Origin: an uncultured Alphaproteobacteria bacterium
GTDB taxonomy: Bacteria; Pseudomonadota; Alphaproteobacteria; HIMB59
Assembly: GCA_902599045.1 (NCBI GenBank)
Contig: CACKEA010000001.1
Location: forward strand, 140,985-204,984
DNA length: 64,000 nucleotides
Direction: 5' to 3'
The notes under the pieces are model-generated. The model did not search any database, was not told where the DNA came from, and saw only the letters and a program-made list of their open reading frames with translations. The position numbers and the translations under genes are program-made. Numbering within the stretch: position 1 is the first letter of the stretch; each line of letters opens with the position of its first letter. Of this stretch, positions 17,822 to 25,922 are shown in pieces.

Positions 17822-18439
17822 TTAATTTGCTATTAAGTTAAGCAGCTTACCAAATTTGCCAGAGAATTTGATTTTACCGTGGGTGTAAGCTAAACCAATA
17901 CATCCAGTTTGCGAATGACCAACAGGTGTGTGATCGTGATCATCACTTCTAACCTGAACAGAGCCTTGTTTATAGCTTCCGTACTCATCACTGTAAGACC
18001 CGTGCAATACTAAAAAACTTTCATTTCCCTCGTGTGTGTGTTGAGGAATCTTTGCTCCAGGCATCACGTGGATGAGTTCTAACTTCTCATTATTTTCTTT
18101 TGGAAGAAGTGATGCAACTTTAACATCATTAAAAGATTTCCATTTGACTTCATTATTTTTTAAATGGCTTCTAAGAGTAATGGGTAATTGGCTAAGTAAT
18201 GGATCATACTCATCACTTATTTTAGAAGGTGACTTAACAATTTTTGTCTGGTCTAAAACCCTGTCCCATAAATTACTAGAAAGGGGGGTCTCTTCTGTTC
18301 TATATAAAAAATAACCTCCTACTTCGTTCATAGCGGAGTTGAGCAATCTATTATTAGGGTCAATTTCAGCTAAACATTGCTTGAATAAAAGACTCGCTGG
18401 AGAATTTACAGGTGTACTGAGTATTTCATATGTCATCAA
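17822..18439 (-). CDS. chrR: ChrR-type cupin anti-sigma factor with degenerate zinc-finger domain
   Basis: The 205-residue product follows the RpoE-type sigma gene with a 4-bp overlap, the standard arrangement of the singlet-oxygen-responsive RpoE-ChrR pair. The C-terminal cupin is intact, with metal-site candidates His134, His136 and Glu140 in PQHTHEGNE and histidines in DDHDHTPVGH. The N-terminal anti-sigma domain normally binds zinc through two His and a Cys-x2-Cys. Here residues 1-45 contain a single Cys (22) and no His, so a zinc site of the usual kind cannot form. It may hold sigma without zinc, or may have lost that function. Confidence 0.85.
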   Translation of the reverse strand: MMTYEILSTPVNSPASLLFKQCLAEIDPNNRLLNSAMNEVGGYFLYRTEETPLSSNLWDRVLDQTKIVKSPSKISDEYDPLLSQLPITLRSHLKNNEVKWKSFNDVKVASLLPKENNEKLELIHVMPGAKIPQHTHEGNESFLVLHGSYSDEYGSYKQGSVQVRSDDHDHTPVGHSQTGCIGLAYTHGKIKFSGKFGKLLNLIAN

Positions 18440-19032
18440 TTAACCATACTTTTGTTGTCAGGTATTAGATTAGCCATATTGCCATCTTGTTCCAATTTGC
18501 CGCGGATCTTCTCTAAAGCTAGTCGAATCCTTGATTTTACTGTCCCTAAAGGGATTTTCGTGATTTCTGCGATCTCTCCGTGTGATTTTTCTTCAAAAAA
18601 ATTCATTTTTAATAGATCCAATTGATCCTTTGGAAGGTCATCTAAATATTTTGCAACCATTTCAAATTTTTGATCGTGTTCTATATTTTCATCAGCTTTC
18701 GACTCCACAGGAGGCAATATGGCGGTATCAATATCCTCTAAAATAGCTTTTCTTGTTTTTCTTAAAATATCAATTTTTTTATTTCGAGCGATCGTATAAA
18801 TCCATGTACTGGGGGACGCCACAGAAGAGTCATAATAATCAGCTTTGGTCCAGATTATGGTCATAGTCTCTTGAATTATCTCTTCTGCGATGGCTTCATC
18901 TGCTCCAGATTTCATTAAAAAAGATTTTAGTCTTGGACCAAAATAATCGAAAATTTTCTTAAAACTCCCAATATCTTGTCTTTCAGCTATATTTTTTAAT
19001 GCATCCACAAAGGGATTTTTCACTTTCGCCAT
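18436..19032 (-). CDS. rpoE: ECF sigma factor RpoE (ECF11/ChrR-associated type)
   Basis: A 198-residue sigma-70 family factor. Region 2 runs from KNIAERQDIGSFKKIFDYFG through AEEIIQETMTIIWTKADYYD and ends in TWIYTIARNKKIDILRK. Region 4 holds MNFFEEKSHGEIAEITKIPLG followed by TVKSRIRLALEKIR. I choose the ATG at 19032 rather than the upstream one at 19077. It has a GGAGAG just ahead, and a promoter-like pair lies across the longer alternative. The overlapping chrR gene supplies the cognate anti-sigma factor. Expected targets are singlet-oxygen and photo-oxidative defence genes. Confidence 0.93.
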   Translation of the reverse strand: MAKVKNPFVDALKNIAERQDIGSFKKIFDYFGPRLKSFLMKSGADEAIAEEIIQETMTIIWTKADYYDSSVASPSTWIYTIARNKKIDILRKTRKAILEDIDTAILPPVESKADENIEHDQKFEMVAKYLDDLPKDQLDLLKMNFFEEKSHGEIAEITKIPLGTVKSRIRLALEKIRGKLEQDGNMANLIPDNKSMVN

Positions 19033-19076
19033 AATCTCTCCAATTATCATCATTCCATTTATTATTTTAAAAAGCA

Positions 19077-19104
19077 ATCTTAATTGGTATATTCTCTGAC
19101 ATCA
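19077..19104 (-). promoter_or_regulatory. Candidate RpoE-type autoregulatory promoter of rpoE-chrR
   Basis: On the minus strand TGATGT (19104-19099) is followed after 16 bp by TAAGAT (19082-19077). This resembles the alphaproteobacterial RpoE consensus, a TGATCC-like -35 and a TAAGA-like -10. A start site ~19070 would leave a ~38-nt leader before the ATG at 19032. It is a visual match only. Confidence 0.35.
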
Positions 19105-19111
19105 AATCAGC

Positions 19112-19588
19112 ATGTTTATACAAAAATTATCATTTTTAGTTTTAGGCTTGAGCTTATTAACAAGCAATGCTTTAGCTAATCACTCCGTAGATTTCGAGCA
19201 TGGCAAATGGTCCTTTAAAAAAATAAACAACAAAACATGCTCTATTTTTCAAGTTCCAACATCTGAAAAGGGTGATTACACAAACAGAGGCGCTGTTCTC
19301 TTTTATGTTTTTAAAGAAGGAGCTGCGGAATACGTTAGAGTAGATGCAGGCTACCCTTATGACTCTCAAAAATACGTTAAGGTAACTATCGACTCAAACA
19401 ACTACCAATTTTTTGGAGAAGATGACTCCGCTTGGTCGATGGCAGACGATACTGTTATTATAAAAGCCTTGAAAGCAGGAAAAAAAATGACGGTTGTCGG
19501 GTATTCAAAAAGAGGAACTGAAACAACAGATACATATACGCTCATAGGTTTTACTAGCGCATATAACTCTCTTCAACAAGACTGCTAA
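19112..19588 (+). CDS. Secreted IalB-like (invasion-associated locus B) family protein
   Basis: A 158-residue exported protein. It has a signal peptide with a hydrophobic core (residues ~5-18) and an Ala-x-Ala cleavage site near residue 22, then a beta-rich domain. The pattern [16 protein letters not shown], a central RGAVLFYVF strand, [20 protein letters not shown] and a terminal Cys fits the IalB family, in which two cysteines pair. Members are periplasmic or outer-surface proteins of unclear role, common in marine alphaproteobacteria. It is divergent from rpoE and 4 bp upstream of argG, so it may be co-transcribed with argG. Confidence 0.72.
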   Translation: MFIQKLSFLVLGLSLLTSNALANHSVDFEHGKWSFKKINNKTCSIFQVPTSEKGDYTNRGAVLFYVFKEGAAEYVRVDAGYPYDSQKYVKVTIDSNNYQFFGEDDSAWSMADDTVIIKALKAGKKMTVVGYSKRGTETTDTYTLIGFTSAYNSLQQDC

Positions 19589-19592
19589 AAAA

Positions 19593-20786
19593 ATGAAAAA
19601 TAAAATTGTTTTAGCCTACTCAGGCGGATTAGATACAAGCGTAATATTAAAATGGTTACAAACAGAGTATAACGCAGACGTCATTGCCTACGCTGCAGAC
19701 CTGGGGCAAGGAGCGGAGTTAACAGAAGCCAAAGCTAAAGCAAAAAGACTTGGTGCAAAAAAAATATACATCGAAAATTTAAAAGAAGAATTTGTTCGCG
19801 ATTATGTCTTTCCTATGTTTCGTTGTAATACGATCTACGAGGGGGAATATCTTTTAGGAACGTCTATTGCTAGACCGCTGATTGCGAAAAGACAAATTGA
19901 AATTGCAAAAAAAGAAAAAGCCAATGCCGTCTCGCATGGCGCCACAGGGAAAGGAAACGACCAGGTTCGCTTTGAGTTTTCTTATTACGCATTAGAGCCT
20001 AAAATAAAAGTGATTGCACCTTGGAGAGAATGGAACCTGTCTTCTAGAACAAAACTTTTAGAATTTGCAGCTAAAAATAACATTCCTATTATGAAACATA
20101 ATAAAAAAGAGTCACCTTATAGTGTGGACGCAAATATATTACACCGATCAGCGGAAGGAAAAATCCTTGAAGATCCTTGGAAAAGACCACCGGAAAATGT
20201 ATTTGGTATCTCTAAAAGCCCTCAGTCAGCTCCTAATAAAGAGACAGTAATCACCATTCAATTTAAAAACGGCGATCCCATTGCGATTAATGGAAAAAAA
20301 CTCTCACCCTTTAATCTATTAGAAAAGCTTAATAAATTAGGCGCTGCTAATGGAATTGGAAGAGTAGATATCGTGGAGAACAGGTATGTTGGTATTAAAT
20401 CACGCGGTGTTTATGAAACACCGGGTGGAACAATTCTTTTTAAAGCCCACCGCGCTATGGAAAGCATTACTTTAGATAGAGAGGAAGTTTTTACAAAAGA
20501 CGAACTCATGCCCAAGTACGCGAGATTAATTTATAATGGGTATTGGTTTGCACCGGAAAGGGTGATGATGCAAAAAGCAATTGATGCCACTCAGAAAAGA
20601 GTTAACGGGCAAGTAAGGTTAGCTCTATACAAAGGTAATGTGATTGTTATTGGAAGACAGTCGCCCAACAGTTTATACGACGAAGATCTTGCAACCTTTG
20701 AGTCCTCAAATTACGATCAGCGCGATGCAGAGGGTTTTATTAAACTCAATGCCCTAAGACTTAAAAAAAATAAACTTAAACTTTAA
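19593..20786 (+). CDS. argG: Argininosuccinate synthase
   Basis: Joins citrulline and aspartate in arginine synthesis. It is a complete 397-residue protein with the N-type PP-loop [12 protein letters not shown] (residues ~8-19), [14 protein letters not shown] and citrulline/aspartate site stretches such as [20 protein letters not shown], with [14 protein letters not shown] in between. The length matches the family (395-410). It starts 4 bp after the IalB-like stop. No argH is adjacent. Confidence 0.98.
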   Translation: MKNKIVLAYSGGLDTSVILKWLQTEYNADVIAYAADLGQGAELTEAKAKAKRLGAKKIYIENLKEEFVRDYVFPMFRCNTIYEGEYLLGTSIARPLIAKRQIEIAKKEKANAVSHGATGKGNDQVRFEFSYYALEPKIKVIAPWREWNLSSRTKLLEFAAKNNIPIMKHNKKESPYSVDANILHRSAEGKILEDPWKRPPENVFGISKSPQSAPNKETVITIQFKNGDPIAINGKKLSPFNLLEKLNKLGAANGIGRVDIVENRYVGIKSRGVYETPGGTILFKAHRAMESITLDREEVFTKDELMPKYARLIYNGYWFAPERVMMQKAIDATQKRVNGQVRLALYKGNVIVIGRQSPNSLYDEDLATFESSNYDQRDAEGFIKLNALRLKKNKLKL

Positions 20787-20798
20787 TTTTACTGAAAA

Positions 20799-20996
20799 TT
20801 ATCCGTGCGTTAAAAAATAATCAGAGATACCTAATTCCATTATATCAGCGATGACACCAACTATTTCATCTTTATGTGTGGGGCCAACCAATATTCTATA
20901 CATGACAGGATCAGATATAAGAGTAGGGATTACTTCAACATCAGTTCCAATTTTAGTAGATACATCAATTGCAACTGCTTGAGATATATTTTTTTT
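20799..20996 (-). pseudogene. Relic of a SPOR-domain protein (RlpA-like C-terminus)
   Basis: The argG-folD interval holds, on the minus strand, a 65-codon open stretch ending in a proper stop at 20799. Its translation has MYRILVGPTHKDEIVGVIA and LGISDYFLTHG, which fit the last half of a peptidoglycan-binding SPOR domain (YRVxVGPF...L...G..DyFLv). There is no start codon ahead of the conserved part: an in-frame TAA lies in a run of ten A at the left edge, and folD's stop is 9 bp further on. I read it as the surviving 3' end of a lost rlpA-type gene. Confidence 0.45.
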
Positions 20997-21005
20997 TTAA
21001 TAACT

Positions 21006-21914
21006 CTAAATAGACCGTGGGTCGTCCAGACCTGCATGACGATAAGCGGAAGTGACAGTATTTCTTAACAAACATGCAATTGTCATTGGACCAACACCTC
21101 CTGGTACTGGAGTAATCATAGAAGCTTTTGTTGAAGCACTTTCAAAATCTACATCACCAACAATTTTACTTCCCTCACTCCCGTCTTCTTTTGTGACAGG
21201 TATTCGATTGATACCAACATCAATAACGACAGCACCTTCTTTCAACCAATTTGAATCAATCATCTCTGCCCTACCAATGGCGGCCACAATAATATCTGCT
21301 TTAGCGCACACATGTTCTATATTTTTAGTTTTAGAATGGACTACTGTTACGGTACAAGATTCTTCAATTAAAAGTTGTGACATCGGTTTTCCCACGATGT
21401 TTGATCTTCCAATCACAACGGCATTCTTTCCTTTTAAGTCATCCACTTTATCTTTTAAAAGCAACAGAGAGCCTAAAGGAGTGCAGGGAATAAATGCTTG
21501 TTTTAACATAGCCCCACCAATAGATAGTCTACCGGCATTAATAGCATGAAAACCATCCACATCTTTTTCAACAACTATTGTGTCAATGACTTTTCTCTCA
21601 TCAATTTGTTCAGGCAGTGGTAATTGCACTAAAATACCATGGACCGTGCTATCGTTATTTAGTTCATCAATTAATTTCAGTAATGTCTCTTGATCTGTGC
21701 TAGCATCTAATTTGAAATCTTTGGTTTTGATATTACACTCAGCGGCCATTTTGGATTTTTGGCCAACATACACTTTACTGGCAGGATTTTCGCCGACTAA
21801 CACGACTGCTAAGCAAGGATCTACTTGTTTTTGAGTGATTAATTTATCGGCGTCTTCTTTAACCTCTGCTCTAATTTTAGCTGCAAAAGCTTTTCCATCA
21901 ATTATGTCTGCCAT
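21006..21914 (-). CDS. folD: Bifunctional methylenetetrahydrofolate dehydrogenase/cyclohydrolase
   Basis: Interconverts methylene-, methenyl- and formyl-tetrahydrofolate. Family motifs are all present: VGENPASKVYVGQKSKMA with the catalytic Lys, GILVQLPLPEQID, FIPCTPLG, the NADP-binding VVIGRSNIVGKP and PVPGGVGPMTIACLLRNT. It is 302 residues long, slightly longer than E. coli FolD (288), with a normal C-terminal end. It lies 14 bp after the YggT gene on the same strand. Confidence 0.97.
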   Translation of the reverse strand: MADIIDGKAFAAKIRAEVKEDADKLITQKQVDPCLAVVLVGENPASKVYVGQKSKMAAECNIKTKDFKLDASTDQETLLKLIDELNNDSTVHGILVQLPLPEQIDERKVIDTIVVEKDVDGFHAINAGRLSIGGAMLKQAFIPCTPLGSLLLLKDKVDDLKGKNAVVIGRSNIVGKPMSQLLIEESCTVTVVHSKTKNIEHVCAKADIIVAAIGRAEMIDSNWLKEGAVVIDVGINRIPVTKEDGSEGSKIVGDVDFESASTKASMITPVPGGVGPMTIACLLRNTVTSAYRHAGLDDPRSI

Positions 21915-21928
21915 TTTTTATTCTCCCT

Positions 21929-22216
21929 TTACTGCCCTCTTGGCCAATATTCAATTAATAAATCTTTAAATAAATAAATAAGTAATATCAATAGTACCGG
22001 CGAGATATCTATTCCCCCAAAGTTAGGCAGATATCTTCGAATATAATTTAGGGGAGGATCAGTAAGTTTCTTAAAACTCTCAAAAACTTTCCATAAAAAT
22101 ACATTTTGACTATTTAAAATATTAAAGTGAAACAACCAAGATACGACTACGTAAAAAAATACAATCAAAGTGTAAAAATCTAGCAATCTTACCAAAAAAA
22201 GTAGTAGTGAACTCAC
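21929..22216 (-). CDS. YggT family membrane protein
   Basis: A 95-residue protein with two hydrophobic regions, around residues 3-30 and 65-90. They are separated by FESFKKLTDPPLNYIRRYLPNFG, which carries the conserved DPxLxxIRRxLP motif of YggT. The family is linked to cell division, osmotic resistance or cofactor assembly in other organisms, without a settled biochemical role. It is placed upstream of folD in the same orientation. Confidence 0.93.
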   Translation of the reverse strand: MSSLLLFLVRLLDFYTLIVFFYVVVSWLFHFNILNSQNVFLWKVFESFKKLTDPPLNYIRRYLPNFGGIDISPVLLILLIYLFKDLLIEYWPRGQ

Positions 22217-22238
22217 TTTGATAAATTATAAAAAATTA

Positions 22239-23003
22239 TTATTCGCGTCTATTAAATAAGAAATTTCTACATCGCTCTGATTGGGGATTTGAGAAAACTG
22301 TGTCAGGATGTCCTTGCTCTTCTACTAGCCCATCATGAAGAAAAATTACATTATTAGAAACTTTCCGAGCAAATTCCATTTCATGAGTTACCACTAACAT
22401 CGTTTTCCCTCCCTCGGCTAATTTTCTTATCACAGATAAAACCTCATCAACCAATTCTGGATCCAAGGAGGAAGTTGGTTCATCAAATAGTAAAATTTCA
22501 GGCGAGATGGCTAAGGCCCGAGCTATCGCTGCTCGTTGCTGTTGTCCTCCAGATAAATGTGCGGGGTATTCATTAGCCTTCTCTTCTATTCCAACTTGTT
22601 TTAATAACTCCATTCCCATACTCTCTGACTCTTGTTTATTTTTTCCTAATACATGAATTGGAGCTTCAATAATATTTTCTAAAATTGTCATATGAGTCCA
22701 TAGGTTAAAGCTCTGAAAGACCATACCTAGTTTTTTTCTGATAGAGGTAATTTTTGATTGGATGTTTTTGTTGGGGCTATTGAGATCTTCTTTTTGACAA
22801 TCGATAATCTCTCCTAAAACGTTAATTGTCCCAGAATTAGGAGTTTCTAAAAAATTGATACATCTCAAAAGAGTACTTTTTCCAGAGCCTGAGCTTCCGA
22901 TAATACTTATGACATCGCCTTGCTCAGCTTGTAAATCTAGCCCTTTTAAAACCTTATTTTCTCCAAAGTTTTTCTCAAGATTTTGTAACTCTAAGATATT
23001 CAT
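22239..23003 (-). CDS. Polar amino acid ABC transporter ATP-binding protein (HisP/OccP-like)
   Basis: A 254-residue ABC ATPase. Walker A is IIGSSGSGKST (residues ~35-45), the Q-loop is GMVFQSFNLWTHM, the signature is LSGGQQQRAAIARAL, Walker B is EILLFDEPTSSLDPE and the switch His is VVTHEME. The FNLWTHMTILENIIEAP stretch is typical of the histidine/octopine branch. It is transcribed divergently from the binding protein, oxidoreductase and two permeases 130 bp away, which together complete the transporter. Confidence 0.95.
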   Translation of the reverse strand: MNILELQNLEKNFGENKVLKGLDLQAEQGDVISIIGSSGSGKSTLLRCINFLETPNSGTINVLGEIIDCQKEDLNSPNKNIQSKITSIRKKLGMVFQSFNLWTHMTILENIIEAPIHVLGKNKQESESMGMELLKQVGIEEKANEYPAHLSGGQQQRAAIARALAISPEILLFDEPTSSLDPELVDEVLSVIRKLAEGGKTMLVVTHEMEFARKVSNNVIFLHDGLVEEQGHPDTVFSNPQSERCRNFLFNRRE

Positions 23004-23133
23004 CTATTTCCTAATATCTCATTTTTTCTAATTTATTGATATTCCTAATGTGAATTATAAAAGTTTATTCTTTTGGTTAATTTTAGTTTATATTTTCTTC
23101 TAATAATTATTCAATTTTACAGAGGAGAAAATT

Positions 23134-23856
23134 ATGAAAAAAACATTACTATCAGCATTCCTCGCATTATTTATGTCGGGTACAGCATTTGCAGATACTG
23201 TGCGTATGGGTACAGAGGGAGCTTATCCTCCATATAACTTCATTAATGATAATGGCGAAGTTGATGGATTCGAAAAAGATGTTGGCGACATGCTTTGTGT
23301 TCGTGCAAATTTAGATTGCGTTTGGGTTATAAACGAGTGGGACTCTATCATTCCTAATTTAGTATCTGGTAACTACGATACAATTATTGCTGGTATGTCA
23401 ATTACCGCAGAGCGTGATGAAGTGATTGACTTTACACAAGATTATTTTCCACCATCCCCATCAGTGTATATGGGTATGAGTGGTGCTGACATCGATGTAA
23501 ATAGTGCTGTCATTGCAGCTCAAACTGCAACTATACAGGCAGGCTATGTTGCAGAAAGTGGAGCGACTTTAGTTGAATTTGCAACAGCAGAAGAAACAAT
23601 CTCTGCAGTACAAAATGGTGAAGCGGATGCTGTTCTAGCTGATGGCGATTATCTTTCATCTATCATCGCAGAGTCAAACGGTGAATTTGCGAATGTAGGT
23701 GAAGTATCTATCGGTGGTGGTGTTGGAATGGGTATCCGTGAGTCTGATGGTGAATTAAAAGCTAAAATGAATGCAGCTATTAGTTCAATGAAAGATGACG
23801 GATCTTTAAATGCACTAATTAAAAAGTGGTTTGGTTTCGAAGCCGCAACTTTTTAA
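23134..23856 (+). CDS. Periplasmic amino acid-binding protein (SBP family 3)
   Basis: A 240-residue solute-binding protein with a clear signal peptide (MKKTLLSAFLALFM..., cleavage after Ala-x-Ala near residue 20). The mature protein begins with the family mark RMGTEGAYPPYNF and G-x-DGFEKDVGDMLC. AGMSITAERDEVIDFTQ in the middle is the usual second signature, carrying the Arg that binds the ligand carboxylate. A strong AGAGGAG ribosome-binding site precedes the ATG. A terminator follows it, so it is probably expressed above the downstream genes. The ligand is likely a basic or opine-type amino acid (inference). Confidence 0.94.
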   Translation: MKKTLLSAFLALFMSGTAFADTVRMGTEGAYPPYNFINDNGEVDGFEKDVGDMLCVRANLDCVWVINEWDSIIPNLVSGNYDTIIAGMSITAERDEVIDFTQDYFPPSPSVYMGMSGADIDVNSAVIAAQTATIQAGYVAESGATLVEFATAEETISAVQNGEADAVLADGDYLSSIIAESNGEFANVGEVSIGGGVGMGIRESDGELKAKMNAAISSMKDDGSLNALIKKWFGFEAATF

Positions 23857-23881
23857 GATTATTTAATTTAAATTACAAAAA

Positions 23882-23915
23882 ATGAGGGCGGTTATACCGT
23901 CCTCATACTTTTTTT
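23882..23915 (+). terminator. Rho-independent terminator after the binding-protein gene
   Basis: ATGAGGGCGG and CCGTCCTCAT form a 10-bp stem (one G-T pair) with a TTATA loop, followed by seven T. It starts 26 bp after the stop codon. It separates the highly expressed binding protein from the oxidoreductase-permease genes, presumably giving partial read-through. Confidence 0.88.
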
Positions 23916-23968
23916 CTAATACTATTTATTCAATAATCACTCAAACATAATATAAAGTCCAACTTACA

Positions 23969-25063
23969 ATGATTATAGTTGGTGCAGGAATTGTAGGAGC
24001 ATCTTTTGCATACCACGCCCATCAAAAGGGTGTAAATCAAATTACTGTTTTATCGTCAGATCTCCCTGGGGATAAAAACCAAGCTACTACCAATACCTGG
24101 GGTTGGGTTAATGGATATGCCAGTAATGATAAAAGCTATGCCTCTTTTCGTCAGGCCAATTTGAACTACTGGCCAGAATTAATAAATGACATTTCAAACT
24201 TAGAGCATTCCTCTAAGGGTGCATTTATTTGGGACCTCGATGAGAAAGAATTACATCAAACCATAAAACAACATCAAAGTTGGGGCCAATCAGTAAAAAT
24301 ATCAACTAAATCAGAGTTACGAGGACATTTACCAAACTTAATAAACAGCCCAACTCTGGCTGGTTTTGGTATTGATGACTTGGCTATTGAGGGTGTTAGG
24401 GCAACACAAGAACTTTTCAAAGCAAGTGAATCAAAAATAATAAAAGTTAATGTTAAAGAGTTGGTTTGCGAGAACAATATTGTGACAGGTGTAAGAACTG
24501 ATGATGAAATTATTTATGATAACGAAGTAGTAATAACAGCAGGACTTGGCGCTCCTGATTTATTATCAACTATAGATATTCATTTTGAAATGCGATCGAG
24601 TTTAGGTTTGTTAGCTTATACAAATCCATTACCAAGTTTATTAAATCACCCAATCACAGGTTTTGACTTCCATGCTCGGCAAGATGATAAAGGCAGGTTA
24701 ATAATAGGTGGAAGATTTGATGATGACGTGAGTAACGTCCAAAACATAAAGGAAACTGCTGAAAAACTTGTTCAAGACATGGCAACTAGGCTCAACTATA
24801 ATGGAAAGATGATCTTAGATTATTTTACACTTGGTAGCAGACCATTGCCCATTGATGGAAGGCCAAAGATCGGCCGCCTTGTAAATAGTAAAGGTCAAAA
24901 AATTAATGGAATTTATTTAGCAGTTATGCATTCAGGCATAACTAATGCACCACTAGCTGGCAAGCTTGGCATCGATGAAGTTATTACAGGGAAAAGAAAT
25001 AATTTAATTCAAGATTTTTTTCCACAAACATTTAATAAATCAGAGAATTTCCAAGATGTTTAG
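23969..25063 (+). CDS. FAD-dependent amino acid oxidoreductase (DadA/DAO-like)
   Basis: A 364-residue flavoprotein. Its N-terminal dinucleotide motif is IIVGAGIVGASFAYHA, followed by NTWGWVNGYASND, and it has a C-terminal FAD-closing segment with LGSRPLPIDGRPKIGR and GIYLAVMHSGITNAPLAGKLG. The fold is that of D-amino acid dehydrogenases and related secondary-amine oxidases. Its position between the binding protein and the permeases, with an 8-bp overlap into the first permease, implies that it oxidises the imported substrate. Sarcosine-, opine- or D-amino-acid-like compounds are possible (inference). Confidence 0.87.
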   Translation: MIIVGAGIVGASFAYHAHQKGVNQITVLSSDLPGDKNQATTNTWGWVNGYASNDKSYASFRQANLNYWPELINDISNLEHSSKGAFIWDLDEKELHQTIKQHQSWGQSVKISTKSELRGHLPNLINSPTLAGFGIDDLAIEGVRATQELFKASESKIIKVNVKELVCENNIVTGVRTDDEIIYDNEVVITAGLGAPDLLSTIDIHFEMRSSLGLLAYTNPLPSLLNHPITGFDFHARQDDKGRLIIGGRFDDDVSNVQNIKETAEKLVQDMATRLNYNGKMILDYFTLGSRPLPIDGRPKIGRLVNSKGQKINGIYLAVMHSGITNAPLAGKLGIDEVITGKRNNLIQDFFPQTFNKSENFQDV

Positions 25064-25922
25064 TTATTGTGTAGATCCTAAAACCCTTGAGGGGTTAATG
25101 TGGTTATCATGTTATGTCACCACAACAAAACATATGTCGTTTTATTATTCATTTTTTGTTGTGATGGGTTTGCTTTCTTTGGCAGCTCCATTGGCGATGG
25201 CTTTTGGATTTGCTGGAGCCACTGCTGCTAGATCATCTTTAAAAATAGTTCGAGCTCTTGGAAAAGGATATCTTGCAATGATAAGAGGCATACCTGATAT
25301 CGTTTTCTTTTTATTCATTCCAATAGCGCTTGATCAGGCTTTTGAATATTTACGACACAAAGTTTTATGCTCTGATGTTACAGAGGCAGTTAGGCAAGGT
25401 AACGATTTTGTTGTATGTGCAGCTGCAAAACTCCCTTTAAACACAGCTAGTGAATGGGTACACGACATTTATGGATTTTCTCTTGCTTTACTTGCTTTTG
25501 GCTTTGTATTTGGGGCCTTTGCGGGCAATGTGTTATCCGGTGCTATGGCTGCAGTCCCAAAAGCTCAAATAGAAACAGGAGAAGCCTATGGTTTTTCATC
25601 AAGTCAAATTTTTAGAAGAATTCTTATTCCACAAATGTGGATTTATGCTCTGCCAGGTCTATCAAATTTATGGATGATTTTAATCAAAGCAACTCCATTA
25701 CTATTTCTTTTGGGTATTGAGGACATCGTCTATTGGGCTAAAGAACTAGGTGGAATTAAAACGGGCGTATACGAATACCCTCATCCTGATTGGCGTGCTT
25801 GGTATTTTGGTGTACTGATGATTTTTTATTTATCTCTAACTTATTTATCTCAATCCGTTTTAGACAAACTTTCTACAAGGCTTTCTAAAGGACAAGCTAC
25901 TATGGCAGGTAAGGCAGTTTAA
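25056..25922 (+). CDS. Amino acid ABC transporter permease (HisQ-like)
   Basis: A 288-residue inner-membrane permease with about five to six helices. It carries the binding-protein-dependent transport EAA loop (ETGEAYGFSSSQIFRRILIPQ, residues ~170-190) that docks on the ATPase. A ~30-residue insert after the second helix (around RHKVLCSDVTEAVRQGND) is longer than in E. coli HisQ. It overlaps the oxidoreductase by 8 bp and its stop overlaps the next permease start (TAATG). Confidence 0.92.
   Translation: MFSYCVDPKTLEGLMWLSCYVTTTKHMSFYYSFFVVMGLLSLAAPLAMAFGFAGATAARSSLKIVRALGKGYLAMIRGIPDIVFFLFIPIALDQAFEYLRHKVLCSDVTEAVRQGNDFVVCAAAKLPLNTASEWVHDIYGFSLALLAFGFVFGAFAGNVLSGAMAAVPKAQIETGEAYGFSSSQIFRRILIPQMWIYALPGLSNLWMILIKATPLLFLLGIEDIVYWAKELGGIKTGVYEYPHPDWRAWYFGVLMIFYLSLTYLSQSVLDKLSTRLSKGQATMAGKAV

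Noticed and set aside
20799..21006. FolD-SPOR read-through fusion
   Set aside because: The two share a frame, but two stops (TAG, TAA) lie between them and FolD has a normal C-terminus.
20874..21068. 64-codon plus-strand frame in the argG-folD gap
   Set aside because: Cysteine/Ile-rich random translation; the minus strand in the same place shows the SPOR-like relic.
21052..21549. 165-codon frame opposite folD
   Set aside because: folD is unambiguous on the other strand and this product resembles nothing.
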